From Sneathiella sp. P13V-1 (GTDB taxonomy: Bacteria > Pseudomonadota > Alphaproteobacteria > Sneathiellales > Sneathiellaceae): 64,000 nucleotides of DNA. The notes under the pieces were generated by a model. The model was not told where the DNA came from. It worked only from the letters and a program-made list of their open reading frames with translations, and did not search any database. Position numbers and translations under genes: made by a program. Location: contig NZ_WYEU01000002.1 of NCBI RefSeq assembly GCF_015143595.1, forward strand, positions 310,001-374,000. Reading direction: 5' to 3'. Below, one piece after another: positions 37,039-47,283 of the stretch; the stretch's first letter is position 1, and every line of letters begins with the position of its first letter.

Positions 37039-38184
37039 ATGAAAGATCCGCGAAAAGTACATGTGGAAACCGCTTTGGCGCAGGGTTTGGGGCGTATGGA
37101 CGATCAGTTCAAGGGCGTTATTCCGGGTATTCATCCAAGCACGACCTATGAGCGGGAACCTGATGGAAGTTACCCTAATGGTCGCGTTTATACTCGTGAT
37201 CAGAACCCAAATTACGATCAGGCGGAAAGTATGCTTTCCCTGATGGAAAAGGGGGAAGGGGCGCTTCTTTTCTCGTCCGGTATGTCTGCAGCGGTTGCCG
37301 TTTTTCAGGCGCTTATGCCCGGCGATCATATTGTGGCACCAAAGGTGATGTATTGGGCGCTTCGCAACTGGTTGCTCACCTTCGGGGCTGATATGGGCCT
37401 TCAGATGACCTTTGTTGAAAATGGTAATCTGGATGACGTGAAAGCCGCCGTTCAACCGGGCAAAACTAAACTTCTTTGGATAGAAACACCAGCAAATCCA
37501 ACATGGGCTGTGGATGATATTGCAGCGTGGGCCGACATCGCAAATTCTGTGGGTGCCCGCCTTGCCGTGGACAACACGGTTGCGACGCCAATTCTTACCC
37601 AACCCATTTCATTGGGGGCGGATATCGTTATGCATTCCGCGACCAAATATCTAAATGGTCATTCAGATGTGTTGGCCGGGGCGCTGATTACCAAAACTAA
37701 CGATGCCTTTTGGGAACGTATTGCCAAGGTTCGCAATGCTGGCGGTGCGGTCATGGGGCCGATGGAAGCATGGCTTTTGACCCGCGGTATGCGTACCCTT
37801 GCCATTCGTGTGGAACGTGCTTCAGCCAATGCGATGCAGATTGCTGAAAGCCTGCAATCTTTGAATAATGTAGAGAGCGTTCTGTATCCGGGCTTACCTT
37901 CAGATGCGGGATATGAAGTGTCTGCCAGTCAGATGAGCGGTGGCTTTGGTGGCATGCTCAGTGTCTGCATCAAAGGCGGTGCAGAAGAGGCACTTGCGGT
38001 TACCGGACGGCTGGAACTCTTTAAACGTGCGACATCGCTTGGCGGTGTTGAAAGTCTTGTTGAACATCGGGCCAGCATTGAAGGTGAGGGAACCCCATGT
38101 CCACAAAACCTTCTGCGGCTATCAATCGGCATTGAAAGCGCGTCAGATCTGATTGATGATCTGAAATCAGCGATCGATGGATAA
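37039..38184 (+). CDS. Cys/Met-metabolism PLP-dependent enzyme (cystathionine synthase/lyase or sulfhydrylase type)
   Basis: A 381-residue fold-type I PLP enzyme of the trans-sulfuration family. The lysine forming the Schiff base is in HSATKYLNGHSDVLAGAL; LFSSGMSAAVAVFQAL and IETPANPTWAVDDI are also characteristic. Members include cystathionine gamma-synthase, beta-lyase, methionine gamma-lyase and O-succinylhomoserine sulfhydrylase; motifs alone do not separate them. I start at ATG 37039 behind AAAGGAAAAAGG; the frame opens 20 codons earlier with a weak site. It is divergent from the CAP gene and convergent with hemB. Confidence 0.88.
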   Translation: MKDPRKVHVETALAQGLGRMDDQFKGVIPGIHPSTTYEREPDGSYPNGRVYTRDQNPNYDQAESMLSLMEKGEGALLFSSGMSAAVAVFQALMPGDHIVAPKVMYWALRNWLLTFGADMGLQMTFVENGNLDDVKAAVQPGKTKLLWIETPANPTWAVDDIAAWADIANSVGARLAVDNTVATPILTQPISLGADIVMHSATKYLNGHSDVLAGALITKTNDAFWERIAKVRNAGGAVMGPMEAWLLTRGMRTLAIRVERASANAMQIAESLQSLNNVESVLYPGLPSDAGYEVSASQMSGGFGGMLSVCIKGGAEEALAVTGRLELFKRATSLGGVESLVEHRASIEGEGTPCPQNLLRLSIGIESASDLIDDLKSAIDG

Positions 38185-38205
38185 AGAGTTGGGGTGAGCT
38201 TCGGC

Positions 38206-39219
<1,014 letters not shown>

Positions 39220-39361
39220 TCAATCTGATTTGAAACGCCCAGATAATAGTCATGATTTGGGGGTGGTGCAAACCTTTAAGCCTAACGGTCGTTTGGTGTG
39301 ATTTGACATTAGACTTCAGACGCACTATCACAGGGAAAAGGGACTAACAGGAATTGATCAT

Positions 39362-40510
39362 ATGGATTTTAATCTGACTGAAGACCAGGTCGCGTTTCGC
39401 GATATGGCACGTTCTTTTGGACAGGAAGTATTCGCCCCAAATGCTGAAAAATGGGATGAGGAAAAAATCTTTCCCGAAGCAGAACTTCGTCAAGCGGCTG
39501 AGCTTGGATTTGCAGGCATATATGTGGGTGAAGAATATGGTGGATCAGCCCTGACACGCCTTGACGCCGCCATCATTTTCGAAGAATTGGCAGCAGGCTG
39601 CACGTCAACAGCGGCTTATATTTCCATCCATAACATGGCGAGCTGGATGATTGACCGGTTCGGGTCTGACACTGTGCGTGCCAAATTCCTGCCAAAACTT
39701 ACCACAATGGAACATTTCGCAAGTTATTGCCTGACAGAACCTGGTGCAGGTTCTGACGCAGCTTCGCTTCGGACACGCGCTGTTCGCGAGGGTGATGAAT
39801 ATGTGATCAATGGTGGTAAGGCGTTTATTTCAGGTGGTGGCCGTTCAGACGTTTATGTCACAATGGTGCGTACCGGTGATGAAGGTGCAGGTGGAGTGAG
39901 CTGTATTGTCATTCCAAAAGACGCACCGGGTATCAGCTTTGGCGCGCAGGAGCGCAAAATGGGCTGGAATTCTCAGCCAACGTCTCAAGTATTGTTTGAT
40001 GATTGCCGTGTCCCGGTTGAAAATCTGGTGGGCGAAGAAGGTGAAGGCTTCAAGATCGCCATGATGGGTCTTGATGGTGGCCGCCTGAATATCGGCGCGT
40101 GCTCAATTGGTGCCGCGCGTGCCTGCCTTGAAGCAACACAGGAATATACCGCGGACAGAAAACAGTTTGGCAAGCCGGTTGGCTCTTTTCAGGGTGTTCA
40201 GTTCGAAATCGCCGATATGGCAACCGAATTGGAAGCATCCCGCCTGATGATCCGTCAGGCAGCATCCAAACTGGATGCGAAAGATCCAGATGCAACGCTT
40301 CACTGTGCCATGGCAAAACGCTTTGCGACAGATGCCGGATTTAAGATCTGTAACAGTGCCATGCAGCTTCATGGTGGATATGGGTATCTGAAAGACTTCC
40401 CGATTGAACGTTATATGCGGGATGCCCGTGTTCACCAGATCCTGGAAGGCACCAATGAAATTATGCGGGTCGTTATTTCTCGTAAACTGGCTGATGGGCA
40501 AGGTAAATAA
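39362..40510 (+). CDS. acyl-CoA dehydrogenase, isobutyryl-CoA dehydrogenase-like
   Basis: A 382-residue acyl-CoA dehydrogenase. The signature blocks YCLTEPGAGSDAAS and QLHGGYGYLKDFPIERYMRDARVHQILEGTNEIMR are complete; the catalytic glutamate is in ILEGTNE. The product overlaps functionally with the next gene, a 3-hydroxyisobutyryl-CoA hydrolase, whose ATG directly follows this TAA with no spacing. That pairing strongly suggests the isobutyryl-CoA (valine) branch, although 2-methylbutyryl-CoA is possible. FAD is the expected cofactor, with electrons passing to ETF. Confidence 0.93.
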   Translation: MDFNLTEDQVAFRDMARSFGQEVFAPNAEKWDEEKIFPEAELRQAAELGFAGIYVGEEYGGSALTRLDAAIIFEELAAGCTSTAAYISIHNMASWMIDRFGSDTVRAKFLPKLTTMEHFASYCLTEPGAGSDAASLRTRAVREGDEYVINGGKAFISGGGRSDVYVTMVRTGDEGAGGVSCIVIPKDAPGISFGAQERKMGWNSQPTSQVLFDDCRVPVENLVGEEGEGFKIAMMGLDGGRLNIGACSIGAARACLEATQEYTADRKQFGKPVGSFQGVQFEIADMATELEASRLMIRQAASKLDAKDPDATLHCAMAKRFATDAGFKICNSAMQLHGGYGYLKDFPIERYMRDARVHQILEGTNEIMRVVISRKLADGQGK

Positions 40511-41569
40511 ATGAGCGACGAACAAGAAATCCTGTTTGAGCAGAAAAACCAACTGGGTGTGATCACCCTAAACCGCCCAAAGGCACTCAACGCTTTAACC
40601 CATGAAATGGCTTTGGCATTGACGGCCAAGCTAAATGAATGGGCTGAGGACGACAGCATCAAAGCCGTTCTTATTAAAGGCACGGGCGAGAAAGCTTTCT
40701 GCGCTGGCGGCGATGTGGTCAAACTTTACAATGAAGGTAAGGCTGGCGGTGATTACCCGTATAAATTCTACCATGATGAATATGTTGGCAACGCAACCGT
40801 AAAGCATTTTCCAAAACCATATGTTGCCTTTATTGATGGCATCGTTATGGGCGGCGGTGTAGGTGTGTCTGTTCACGGATCCCACCGGGTCGCGACAGAG
40901 AAAACCATGTTCGCTATGCCGGAGACTGGTATTGGTTTGTTCCCGGATGTTGGAGGAACTTACTTCCTACCGCGTTGCCCGGGTGAACTTGGCATGTATC
41001 TGGGATTAACTGGTGCGCGCCTTAAAGGGGCCGATGTGGTCTATGCCGGAGTGGCGTCTCACTACATTCAATCTCAGGACCTTGATGGCATTGAAAACGC
41101 TTTGTCTTCCATGACATTTTCTGCAGATCCCCATGGCGATATCGACCAGATGCTGGATGTATATGCCGCACCCATGGACGGTATTTCTACGAAAGAGATT
41201 CAGGCTTCAATCGACAAGCATTTCGCCTTTGATAGCGTTGATGAGATTTTGGAAAGTCTTGACGGTGACGATAGCGAATGGGCCGAGAAAACTGCGAAAG
41301 GCCTGCGCTCTAAATCCCCAACCAGCATGAAAGTAAGCTGTCAGCAACTACGTCTGGGGGCAACAAAATCCTTTGATGACTGCATGAAGCAGGAATGGCG
41401 GATGGTGAACCGGATCATTCAGGGTGTGGATTTCTATGAAGGTGTTCGTGCGCTTCTTATTGATAAGGACCAGAACCCAACATGGAATCCTGCAACACTT
41501 GATGAAGTCTCCCAGAGTGACGTAGATGCCTATTTCGCCCCTCTGGAAGATGGTGATCTGGATATTTAA
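40511..41569 (+). CDS. 3-hydroxyisobutyryl-CoA hydrolase-like enoyl-CoA hydratase/isomerase family protein
   Basis: A 352-residue crotonase-fold protein. The oxyanion segment IDGIVMGGGVGVSVHGSHRV and the catalytic region FAMPETGIGLFPDVGGTYFLPR are those of 3-hydroxyisobutyryl-CoA hydrolases, and the length with its C-terminal half (SPTSMKVSCQQLR, EWRMVNRII, GVRALLIDKDQNPTWNP) distinguishes it from 260-residue hydratases. It releases 3-hydroxyisobutyrate, the substrate of the dehydrogenase family seen at 35.7 kb. It starts at the base following the upstream acyl-CoA dehydrogenase stop. Confidence 0.93.
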   Translation: MSDEQEILFEQKNQLGVITLNRPKALNALTHEMALALTAKLNEWAEDDSIKAVLIKGTGEKAFCAGGDVVKLYNEGKAGGDYPYKFYHDEYVGNATVKHFPKPYVAFIDGIVMGGGVGVSVHGSHRVATEKTMFAMPETGIGLFPDVGGTYFLPRCPGELGMYLGLTGARLKGADVVYAGVASHYIQSQDLDGIENALSSMTFSADPHGDIDQMLDVYAAPMDGISTKEIQASIDKHFAFDSVDEILESLDGDDSEWAEKTAKGLRSKSPTSMKVSCQQLRLGATKSFDDCMKQEWRMVNRIIQGVDFYEGVRALLIDKDQNPTWNPATLDEVSQSDVDAYFAPLEDGDLDI

Positions 41570-41866
41570 TTATTCAGGCGTAAAGCCATCAAGAATAACA
41601 AACTGGCCCTCGGCTGCTCCTTCACGGGCATCGCGGGCTTTTTTGTATTCAGGGCTGTTATAAAAAGCGCGTGCTGTATCCATATCCGGGAATTGTACCA
41701 AAACCACTCTTAGTTTCTGTTCAGGACCTTCCAGTGTTTCCATCTCTCCGCCGCGGGTCAGATACTGTGCGCCAAATTTCTTAATCGCGATTGGGGCGAG
41801 GGCTTTATATTCCTCATATTGTACAGGATCTTTCACGTCGATTGTTGCAACCATATAAGCTGGCAT
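41570..41866 (-). CDS. DUF1330 family protein
   Basis: A 98-residue dimeric alpha/beta-barrel (ferredoxin-like) protein. The start MPAYMVATIDVKDPVQYEEY, the middle GGEMETLEGPEQKLRVVLVQFPDMDTARAFYNSPEYK and the end FVILDGF are standard DUF1330. The family has no established function. I begin at ATG 41866, behind AAAAAGGAAA; the open frame extends to 42001 but that part has no family similarity. It ends one base after the valine-pathway hydrolase stop on the opposite strand and is divergent from an enoyl-CoA hydratase gene. Confidence 0.88.
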   Translation of the reverse strand: MPAYMVATIDVKDPVQYEEYKALAPIAIKKFGAQYLTRGGEMETLEGPEQKLRVVLVQFPDMDTARAFYNSPEYKKARDAREGAAEGQFVILDGFTPE

Positions 41867-41932
41867 AGAGTTTCCTTTTTCAAATTGGAGAAGGACTGTT
41901 ATCGTGGAAAGAAAAACATAAAGAGGAAATCC

Positions 41933-42727
41933 ATGACCTACAAGTATGTGTCTGTTGAAAAGAAAAACAGAATTGCGGTTGTTCGATTTGATCGCCAGCA
42001 TGACATGAACCCCTTATCCGTTGAAATAATGGAAGAGTTGACGGATGTAGCCCGTTCTTTTGAAACCGACATCGAAACAAATGTTGTGATCCTGACAGGG
42101 AATGGAAAAAACTTCTCTGCGGGTTTTGATCTTAAGGGTGTCGCGCAGAAAGAGCGCATGAACGCTGGTATGCTGGAGCGAAAAGTCCTGCAAAGTGTTG
42201 GCCCTCGTATGTGTCAGGCATGGGAGAATATTGAACCCATGACCATTGCCGCAGTGGATGGATATTGCATAGGTGGCGGTGTTGCGCTTTGTGTGGCGCT
42301 GGATATGCGTATTGCCGCTTCAAATGCACAGTTTTATGTGCCTGAGATTAAAAACGGAATGAATATGAGCTGGCAATCCATCCCGCGCATGGTCAATTTG
42401 ATGGGACCAGCGAGAACCAAGCAAATCTCAATCATTGCGGACATGATCCCTGCAGATAAAGCTGAGAAATGGGGGCTGGTTGAAGAACTGGCCGATGGCG
42501 ACAGTTCTTTTGAACTTGCTATGGAATATGCTGAGAAAATCGCGGCGCGTCCGCCAATTCCGGTTCGTATGATCAAGAAAGGCGCAAGTGCGGCTGCTAA
42601 TGCACTTAACAATGCGACAAGCTATATGGATGTGGATCAGTTCACGCTCACAACATTCTCAGAAGACTACGCAGAAGGCGTCGCGGCTTTCATTGAAAAG
42701 CGGGATCCGGATTTTAAGGGGCGATAA
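41933..42727 (+). CDS. enoyl-CoA hydratase/isomerase family protein
   Basis: A 264-residue crotonase-fold enzyme beginning MTYKYVSVEKKNRIAVV at ATG 41933, with GAGGAAAT upstream. Conserved blocks are GKNFSAGFDLKGV, the oxyanion helix AAVDGYCIGGGVALCVALDMRIAA and the EIKNGMNMSWQSIPRM segment. The residue after the helix where classical hydratases carry the second catalytic glutamate region reads PEIKNGM, as in several degradative hydratases and CoA hydrolases. It likely acts in fatty or branched acid degradation with its neighbours; the exact substrate is unknown. Confidence 0.88.
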   Translation: MTYKYVSVEKKNRIAVVRFDRQHDMNPLSVEIMEELTDVARSFETDIETNVVILTGNGKNFSAGFDLKGVAQKERMNAGMLERKVLQSVGPRMCQAWENIEPMTIAAVDGYCIGGGVALCVALDMRIAASNAQFYVPEIKNGMNMSWQSIPRMVNLMGPARTKQISIIADMIPADKAEKWGLVEELADGDSSFELAMEYAEKIAARPPIPVRMIKKGASAAANALNNATSYMDVDQFTLTTFSEDYAEGVAAFIEKRDPDFKGR

Positions 42728-42785
42728 GCGCCCCTTAAAAATTATTCCGAATTAGAAAATTCATCTTGGTGACTGTTGCTCTCAA

Positions 42786-43553
42786 TCAGGCGCCCAGGTA
42801 TTTTTTCCTGAGGCGTTGCATGCCTCCGATCCAGCGATCATAGTCGGATGTTTTCCGCTGCATGTACTCTTTCACCTGCGGGTGAGGCAGTATAAGAAAT
42901 TCTTCCTTATCCATGGTTTCGATAACGCAATCCGCCAGCTCTTCTACTGTGATGGTACCATCAACAGAGGCCACACCATCTGTACGTCCCGCAGTCATTG
43001 CCGTGTGAACCTGCTGTGGGCAAAGGACGGAAACGCGAACACCCTTATCGCCATATTTGATGGCAAGTGTTTCCGCATAACCAACAGCCGCGTGTTTGGT
43101 GACGGCATATGGGCTGGCATCAACTTGGCTCAAAAGGCCAGCGGCAGACGCCGTGTTGACAAGGTAACCTGATCCGCGTTCTACCATTTTGTCCACGACA
43201 GCGCGGGCTGCGTATACGTGAGACATCACATGGACATCCCAGCTTAGCTGCCAGAAATCATTTGGAAGATCTTCCCAGCCTTTTCGGATAATGCCTGCGT
43301 TGGAAACAAAGATATCAATTGGACCTCCAGCTTCCTCTGCCTTAGCGACTAGATTTTGAATGGCGGCTTCGCTTGATACGTCGGTTTGAACGGCAAGGCC
43401 GCCAACGCTTTCCGCGACTTCTTTCAGGGCGTCTTCTTGTAGATCTGCAACTGTTATATGGGCTGCGCCTTCTTTGTGAAATCTCAGGGCGAGTTCTTTT
43501 CCGATGCCGCTGGCGCCGCCTGTGATGACGATGTTTTTGCCTGCAACTTTCAT
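42786..43553 (-). CDS. short-chain dehydrogenase/reductase
   Basis: A 255-residue classical SDR. The cofactor loop is ITGGASGIGKELALRF; the NAG motif is VSNAGIIRKGW; the active site is NTASAAGLL with Ser and SPYAVTKHAAVGYAETLA with the YxxxK pair. Aspartate in VADLQ after strand 2 suggests NAD over NADP. The tail (MQRKTSDYDRWIGGMQRLRKKYL) is basic and typical of a subgroup next to acyl-CoA genes. It probably oxidises or reduces a hydroxyacyl or alcohol intermediate, but nothing fixes which. It lies downstream of gcdH on the same strand, behind a terminator. Confidence 0.9.
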   Translation of the reverse strand: MKVAGKNIVITGGASGIGKELALRFHKEGAAHITVADLQEDALKEVAESVGGLAVQTDVSSEAAIQNLVAKAEEAGGPIDIFVSNAGIIRKGWEDLPNDFWQLSWDVHVMSHVYAARAVVDKMVERGSGYLVNTASAAGLLSQVDASPYAVTKHAAVGYAETLAIKYGDKGVRVSVLCPQQVHTAMTAGRTDGVASVDGTITVEELADCVIETMDKEEFLILPHPQVKEYMQRKTSDYDRWIGGMQRLRKKYLGA

Positions 43554-43633
43554 GATGTGCCTCCCGCTTTTTTCAGCTTGTTATTTATTTTATGTATAAG
43601 TGCATTCTGGATGCTTTTGTTGCAAGGCACAAT

Positions 43634-43665
43634 AAAAAATGGCCCGGTGTTTCCACCGGACCATT
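43634..43665 (-). terminator. intrinsic terminator after glutaryl-CoA dehydrogenase gene
   Basis: ATGGCCCGGTG (43640-43650) pairs with CACCGGACCAT (43655-43665) with one C-A mismatch and a four-base loop. Read on the minus strand it is followed by TTTTTT, so it ends the gcdH transcript before the SDR gene. Confidence 0.85.
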
Positions 43666-43688
43666 AGAGTTTGGAGCTGTTTAGACTT

Positions 43689-44882
43689 TTATGCGCCTGT
43701 AAACGCCTGAATTCCTGTCTGTGCACGACCCAGGATCAGCGCGTGTACATCATGAGTCCCTTCGTAAGTATTTACCGCTTCAAGGTTCATCACGTGACGG
43801 ATCACATGGAATTCGTCACTAATACCGTTACCGCCATGCATATCACGAGCAACACGTGCAATATCGAGGGCTTTGCCGCAGGAATTACGTTTGATCAAAG
43901 AGATCAATTCCGGTGCAGCGCGTTCTTCGTCACGAAGACGGCCTGCCTGCAAGCATGCCTGAAGACCGATTGAGATTTCAGTTTGCATGTCAGCCAGTTT
44001 TTTCTGGATCAACTGGTTCGCGGCGAGGGGACGACCGAATTGTTTACGGTCCATTGTGTATTGAAGCGCTGCCTGCCAGCAGAATTCTGCCGCGCCAAGG
44101 GCACCCCAGGCAATGCCGAAACGAGCACTGTTCAGACAGCCAAATGGGCCACCCAAACCTTTTACGTTTGGCAACATGTTTTCTTCAGGAACAAAGACAT
44201 TGTCCATTACGATCTCGCCAGTGATGGAGGCGCGAAGGGAGAATTTGCCTTCAATCTTAGGAGCGCTGAGGCCTTCCATGCCTTTTTCAAGAACGAAACC
44301 ACGGATAACATCATCATCAGTTTTCGCCCAAACAACAAAAACGTCTGCGACAGGGGCATTGGTGATCCACATTTTTGCGCCTGAGAGACTGTAACCGCCG
44401 TCTACGGATTTGGCGCGTGTTACCATGCTTCCTGGATCTGATCCGTGATCTGGCTCAGTAAGACCAAAACAGCCAATCCATTCACCGGTTGCCAGTTTTG
44501 GAAGATATTTTTCTTTTTGCGCTTCGCTGCCGTAAGCATTAATCGGATGCATCACGAGGCTGGATTGAACACTCATCATGGAGCGGTAACCGCTGTCTAC
44601 ACGTTCAACTTCACGGGCAATAAGACCGTATGAAACGTAAGACATGCCTGCGCAGCCATATCCCTCAATCGTTGCACCCAGTAGTCCTAGCTCGCCCATT
44701 TCACGGAAGATGGATGTATCCATTTTCTCATGACGGTTTGCTTCCAGAACCCGTGGCATTAATTTTTCCTGACAGTAATCATGCGCTGTCTGACGAACCA
44801 TGCGTTCTTCTTCGGTTAGTTGGCTTTCCAGGAGGAAAGGATCGTCTGGGTTAAAGCTCGGCAGGGTTTTTGAAGTGCTCAT
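43689..44882 (-). CDS. gcdH: glutaryl-CoA dehydrogenase
   Basis: A 397-residue acyl-CoA dehydrogenase that oxidises and decarboxylates glutaryl-CoA to crotonyl-CoA in lysine, hydroxylysine and tryptophan breakdown. GCDH-specific features are the N-terminal [24 protein letters not shown] start, [31 protein letters not shown] (Pro-Asp-His-Gly-Ser-Asp replaces the usual PGAGSD) and the catalytic glutamate in [20 protein letters not shown]. It is single-gene, with a terminator after it and an AT-rich divergent promoter region before it. Confidence 0.95.
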   Translation of the reverse strand: MSTSKTLPSFNPDDPFLLESQLTEEERMVRQTAHDYCQEKLMPRVLEANRHEKMDTSIFREMGELGLLGATIEGYGCAGMSYVSYGLIAREVERVDSGYRSMMSVQSSLVMHPINAYGSEAQKEKYLPKLATGEWIGCFGLTEPDHGSDPGSMVTRAKSVDGGYSLSGAKMWITNAPVADVFVVWAKTDDDVIRGFVLEKGMEGLSAPKIEGKFSLRASITGEIVMDNVFVPEENMLPNVKGLGGPFGCLNSARFGIAWGALGAAEFCWQAALQYTMDRKQFGRPLAANQLIQKKLADMQTEISIGLQACLQAGRLRDEERAAPELISLIKRNSCGKALDIARVARDMHGGNGISDEFHVIRHVMNLEAVNTYEGTHDVHALILGRAQTGIQAFTGA

Positions 44883-44971
44883 GCGGGGTGCTCCAATTTA
44901 CTATTTTTTATATTGGTGTGGGGTTATTTATATGTTTTCTGTATTAAACTCAATATGAATTTTTAATTCCT

Positions 44972-45000
44972 TTAACAGACGAGAATACTTTTAATATATA
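44972..45000 (+). promoter_or_regulatory. putative sigma70-type promoter for the DUF6898 gene
   Basis: TTAACA (44972-44977) and TATATA (44995-45000) are separated by 17 bases, 36 bases upstream of the ATG at 45036. Confidence 0.45.
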
Positions 45001-45035
45001 CTCGTCCCGCATTGTGAAAAATAGCGAGAGCCAGA

Positions 45036-45275
45036 ATGGCAACAGAAGAAGGTTACATTATTGAATTTGTTCCCATGGGGAACTCAGTCAAGGTTTCTGC
45101 AATGGACCCGGAGACCTTGACGGAAGTCTCCATTATTGGGCCGCGGACAGCGGGGCAGGAAGAGCTGCAACGGAATGTTCTCAATAAGTTGCACTATGTT
45201 CTTAAAAAAGAAAAAGGTGGTGAAGTGCGGCAGTCGACTGACAAGCAATCTTCAAAGGGCGGAATTATCGTCTGA
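45036..45275 (+). CDS. DUF6898-like small conserved protein
   Basis: A 79-residue protein found next to glyA in many Alphaproteobacteria. The conserved core is EFVPMGNSVKVSAMDPETLTEVSIIGP, followed by LQRNVLNKLHYVL and a hydrophilic tail. No signal peptide or membrane segment is seen. The family, as I recall it, has no known function; conserved placement before glyA suggests a link to one-carbon metabolism or merely shared transcription. About 180 noncoding bases separate it from glyA. Confidence 0.82.
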   Translation: MATEEGYIIEFVPMGNSVKVSAMDPETLTEVSIIGPRTAGQEELQRNVLNKLHYVLKKEKGGEVRQSTDKQSSKGGIIV

Positions 45276-45458
45276 GCACCTCCGTAAAACACAGATTTTT
45301 TCAGTAGATTCACAAATCATCAAAAAACTGTCATAAAACAGCATATGGGGTGAGATAAGGCTAGGAAGTCACATTATCATGTGCTATCCAGTCGTCGCTT
45401 TGGTGGCCGGACTGATTATTGCCAGGCCGGTATCTTCTGTGGGATATGGAGTTGAAAT
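45276..45458 (+). promoter_or_regulatory. structured leader or promoter region upstream of glyA
   Basis: This spacer contains CACAT-TATC-ATGTG (a five-base-pair hairpin near 45370-45383) and, about 30 bases on, GGCCGG paired with CCAGGCC across an 11-base loop with one bulged A (near 45402-45425). Neither matches a riboswitch consensus that I know. It may hold the glyA promoter and a regulatory leader. Confidence 0.35.
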
Positions 45459-46754
45459 ATGACGAAACAGAGCCCCGAACAAGTTGCATTCTTTGCAGCC
45501 GATCTTCAGAAAAACGATCCTGATGTCTTCTCCGCGATGGAACAGGAATTGGTCCGTCAGCGTGACCAGATCGAACTGATTGCATCTGAAAATATTGTAA
45601 GCCCAGCTGTTATGGCAGCTCAAGGCTCCGTTCTCACTAACAAATATGCCGAAGGTTATCCGGGCCGCCGTTATTATGGTGGTTGCGAATATGTTGATAT
45701 TGTCGAAAATCTGGCAATTGAACGTGCGAAGAAACTGTTTGGTTGTGACTTTGTGAATGTGCAGCCAAACTCCGGATCTCAGGCTAACCAAGGCGCGTTC
45801 ATGTCCCTGATCAAGCCAGGCGATACAATCCTCGGTATGTCCCTGGCAGCTGGTGGCCACCTGACACATGGTGCAGCCCCGAACCAGTCCGGTAAATGGT
45901 TTAATGCTGTTCAGTATGGCGTTCGTCAAGATGATCACCTTGTTGACTTTGATGAAGTTCGTGCTCTGGCCGTAGAACACAAACCGGCCTTGATCGTGGC
46001 GGGTGGTTCCGCTTATCCACGTCATCTGGACTTTGCGAAATTCCGTGAAATTGCGGATGAAGTCGGCGCCTACCTGATGGTTGATATGGCTCACTTTGCG
46101 GGTCTTGTTGCCGCAGGTGTACACCCAAGCCCATTCCCACATGCCCATATCGCAACAACAACAACTCATAAAACACTGCGTGGTCCACGCGGTGGTATGA
46201 TCCTGACAAATGATGAAGCGATTGCGAAGAAGGTAAACTCCGCAATTTTCCCAGGCATTCAGGGTGGCCCATTGATGCATGTGATTGCAGGTAAAGCAGT
46301 TGCCTTTGGTGAAGCACTTCAACCTGAATTTAAAGCCTATGCTCAACAGGTCGTAGATAACGCTAAAACACTGGCGAGCACTCTTGTCGGTCATGGTCTA
46401 GATATTGTTTCCGGCGGCACGGACACGCATCTGATGCTGGTGGACCTTCGTCCGAAAAGCCTGACAGGTAAAGTGGCAGAGCATTCTTTGGAGAATGCCA
46501 ATATCACCTGTAACAAGAACGGCATACCGTTTGACCCGGAAAAACCAATGGTCACTTCTGGGGTTCGCCTTGGTACACCTGCCGCCACAACACGTGGCTT
46601 CGGTACAGAAGAATTTACCAAAGTTGGTGACCTGATTGCCGAAGTTCTTGACGGACTGGTTGCAAATCCCGAGGATAATAGTGCTGTTGAGGCGAAAGTA
46701 CGCGAAAGCGTCAAGGAACTATGCGAAGCGTTCCCGCTTTACGCCTCGCTCTAA
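45459..46754 (+). CDS. glyA: serine hydroxymethyltransferase
   Basis: A 431-residue fold-type I PLP enzyme that converts serine and tetrahydrofolate to glycine and methylene-tetrahydrofolate. The cofactor lysine is K238 in [14 protein letters not shown]; the folate/serine contacts [27 protein letters not shown] and VVDMAHFAG-type strand ([15 protein letters not shown]) are complete. It heads the order glyA-nrdR-ribD-ribE-ribBA-ribH-nusB-thiL. A perfect hairpin right after its stop (46762-46784) may end or regulate the transcript. Confidence 0.97.
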   Translation: MTKQSPEQVAFFAADLQKNDPDVFSAMEQELVRQRDQIELIASENIVSPAVMAAQGSVLTNKYAEGYPGRRYYGGCEYVDIVENLAIERAKKLFGCDFVNVQPNSGSQANQGAFMSLIKPGDTILGMSLAAGGHLTHGAAPNQSGKWFNAVQYGVRQDDHLVDFDEVRALAVEHKPALIVAGGSAYPRHLDFAKFREIADEVGAYLMVDMAHFAGLVAAGVHPSPFPHAHIATTTTHKTLRGPRGGMILTNDEAIAKKVNSAIFPGIQGGPLMHVIAGKAVAFGEALQPEFKAYAQQVVDNAKTLASTLVGHGLDIVSGGTDTHLMLVDLRPKSLTGKVAEHSLENANITCNKNGIPFDPEKPMVTSGVRLGTPAATTRGFGTEEFTKVGDLIAEVLDGLVANPEDNSAVEAKVRESVKELCEAFPLYASL

Positions 46755-46761
46755 TAACGAT

Positions 46762-46799
46762 TTGGGGGGAATATTTCCCCCCAATAAAACTTGGGGGAG
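46762..46799 (+). promoter_or_regulatory. competing hairpins over the nrdR ribosome binding site
   Basis: TTGGGGGGAA (46762-46771) pairs perfectly with TTCCCCCCAA (46775-46784) over a three-base loop. The same CCCCCAA can instead pair with TTGGGGG (46791-46797) over six bases. The second partner contains the nrdR Shine-Dalgarno GGGGGAG (46793-46799), seven bases before the ATG. So one fold exposes and the other hides the ribosome site. The first hairpin lacks a full T tract, so plain termination is less likely. Confidence 0.55.
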
Positions 46800-46806
46800 T
46801 TGCTGA

Positions 46807-47283
46807 ATGCGTTGCCCGTTCTGTAATAGTGAAGAGACACAAGTAAAAGATAGTCGTCCGACGGAAGAAAATACGGCTATTCGTCGTCGGCGATCATGTG
46901 CGGCCTGTGGCGCACGTTTTACCACTTTTGAACGGGTACAACTTCGGGAACTCACCGTTGTTAAAAAAGATGGTTCCCGCAGTCCTTTTGAGCGTGAAAA
47001 ACTGGAACGCTCTATCACCATAGCGACCCGTAAACGTCCTGTCGATCTGGAGCAGATCAACCAGATGATCAGTGGCATTGTTCGCCAGCTTGAAAGCCGG
47101 GGAGAGCAAGAGGTTAATTCCGACACAATTGGTGAACTTGTGATGGAAGGGCTAGCCAATATCGACAGTGTCGCCTATGTTCGTTTCGCATCGGTTTACC
47201 GGGAATTCCGGGAAGCCAAGGATTTTGAAGAGTTTATCGGCGAACTTCATGGTGATGTCACCTCAGGATCGGGATCTCACTGA
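46807..47283 (+). CDS. nrdR: transcriptional repressor NrdR
   Basis: A 158-residue NrdR, which senses dATP/ATP through its ATP-cone and represses ribonucleotide reductase genes by binding NrdR boxes. The N-terminal zinc ribbon has MRCPFC and [12 protein letters not shown], followed by the ATP-cone ([20 protein letters not shown]). Length is normal. ribD begins inside its last codons, so translation is coupled to riboflavin genes. Its ribosome site may be masked by the upstream hairpin described separately. Confidence 0.96.
   Translation: MRCPFCNSEETQVKDSRPTEENTAIRRRRSCAACGARFTTFERVQLRELTVVKKDGSRSPFEREKLERSITIATRKRPVDLEQINQMISGIVRQLESRGEQEVNSDTIGELVMEGLANIDSVAYVRFASVYREFREAKDFEEFIGELHGDVTSGSGSH

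Noticed and set aside
41866-42001. N-terminal extension of the DUF1330 gene with a possible membrane helix
   Set aside because: The added residues overlap the divergent hydratase gene, have no family similarity, and a good ribosome site precedes the internal ATG.
45360-45400. SAM-II-like riboswitch before glyA (CTAGGAAGTC region)
   Set aside because: Only a short run resembles the motif; the pseudoknot partners and conserved loop are missing.
45384-46394. 336-codon open frame on the minus strand across glyA
   Set aside because: It is fully antisense to an intact glyA, is rich in Cys, His and Trp with no family signature, and arises from codon use of the real gene.
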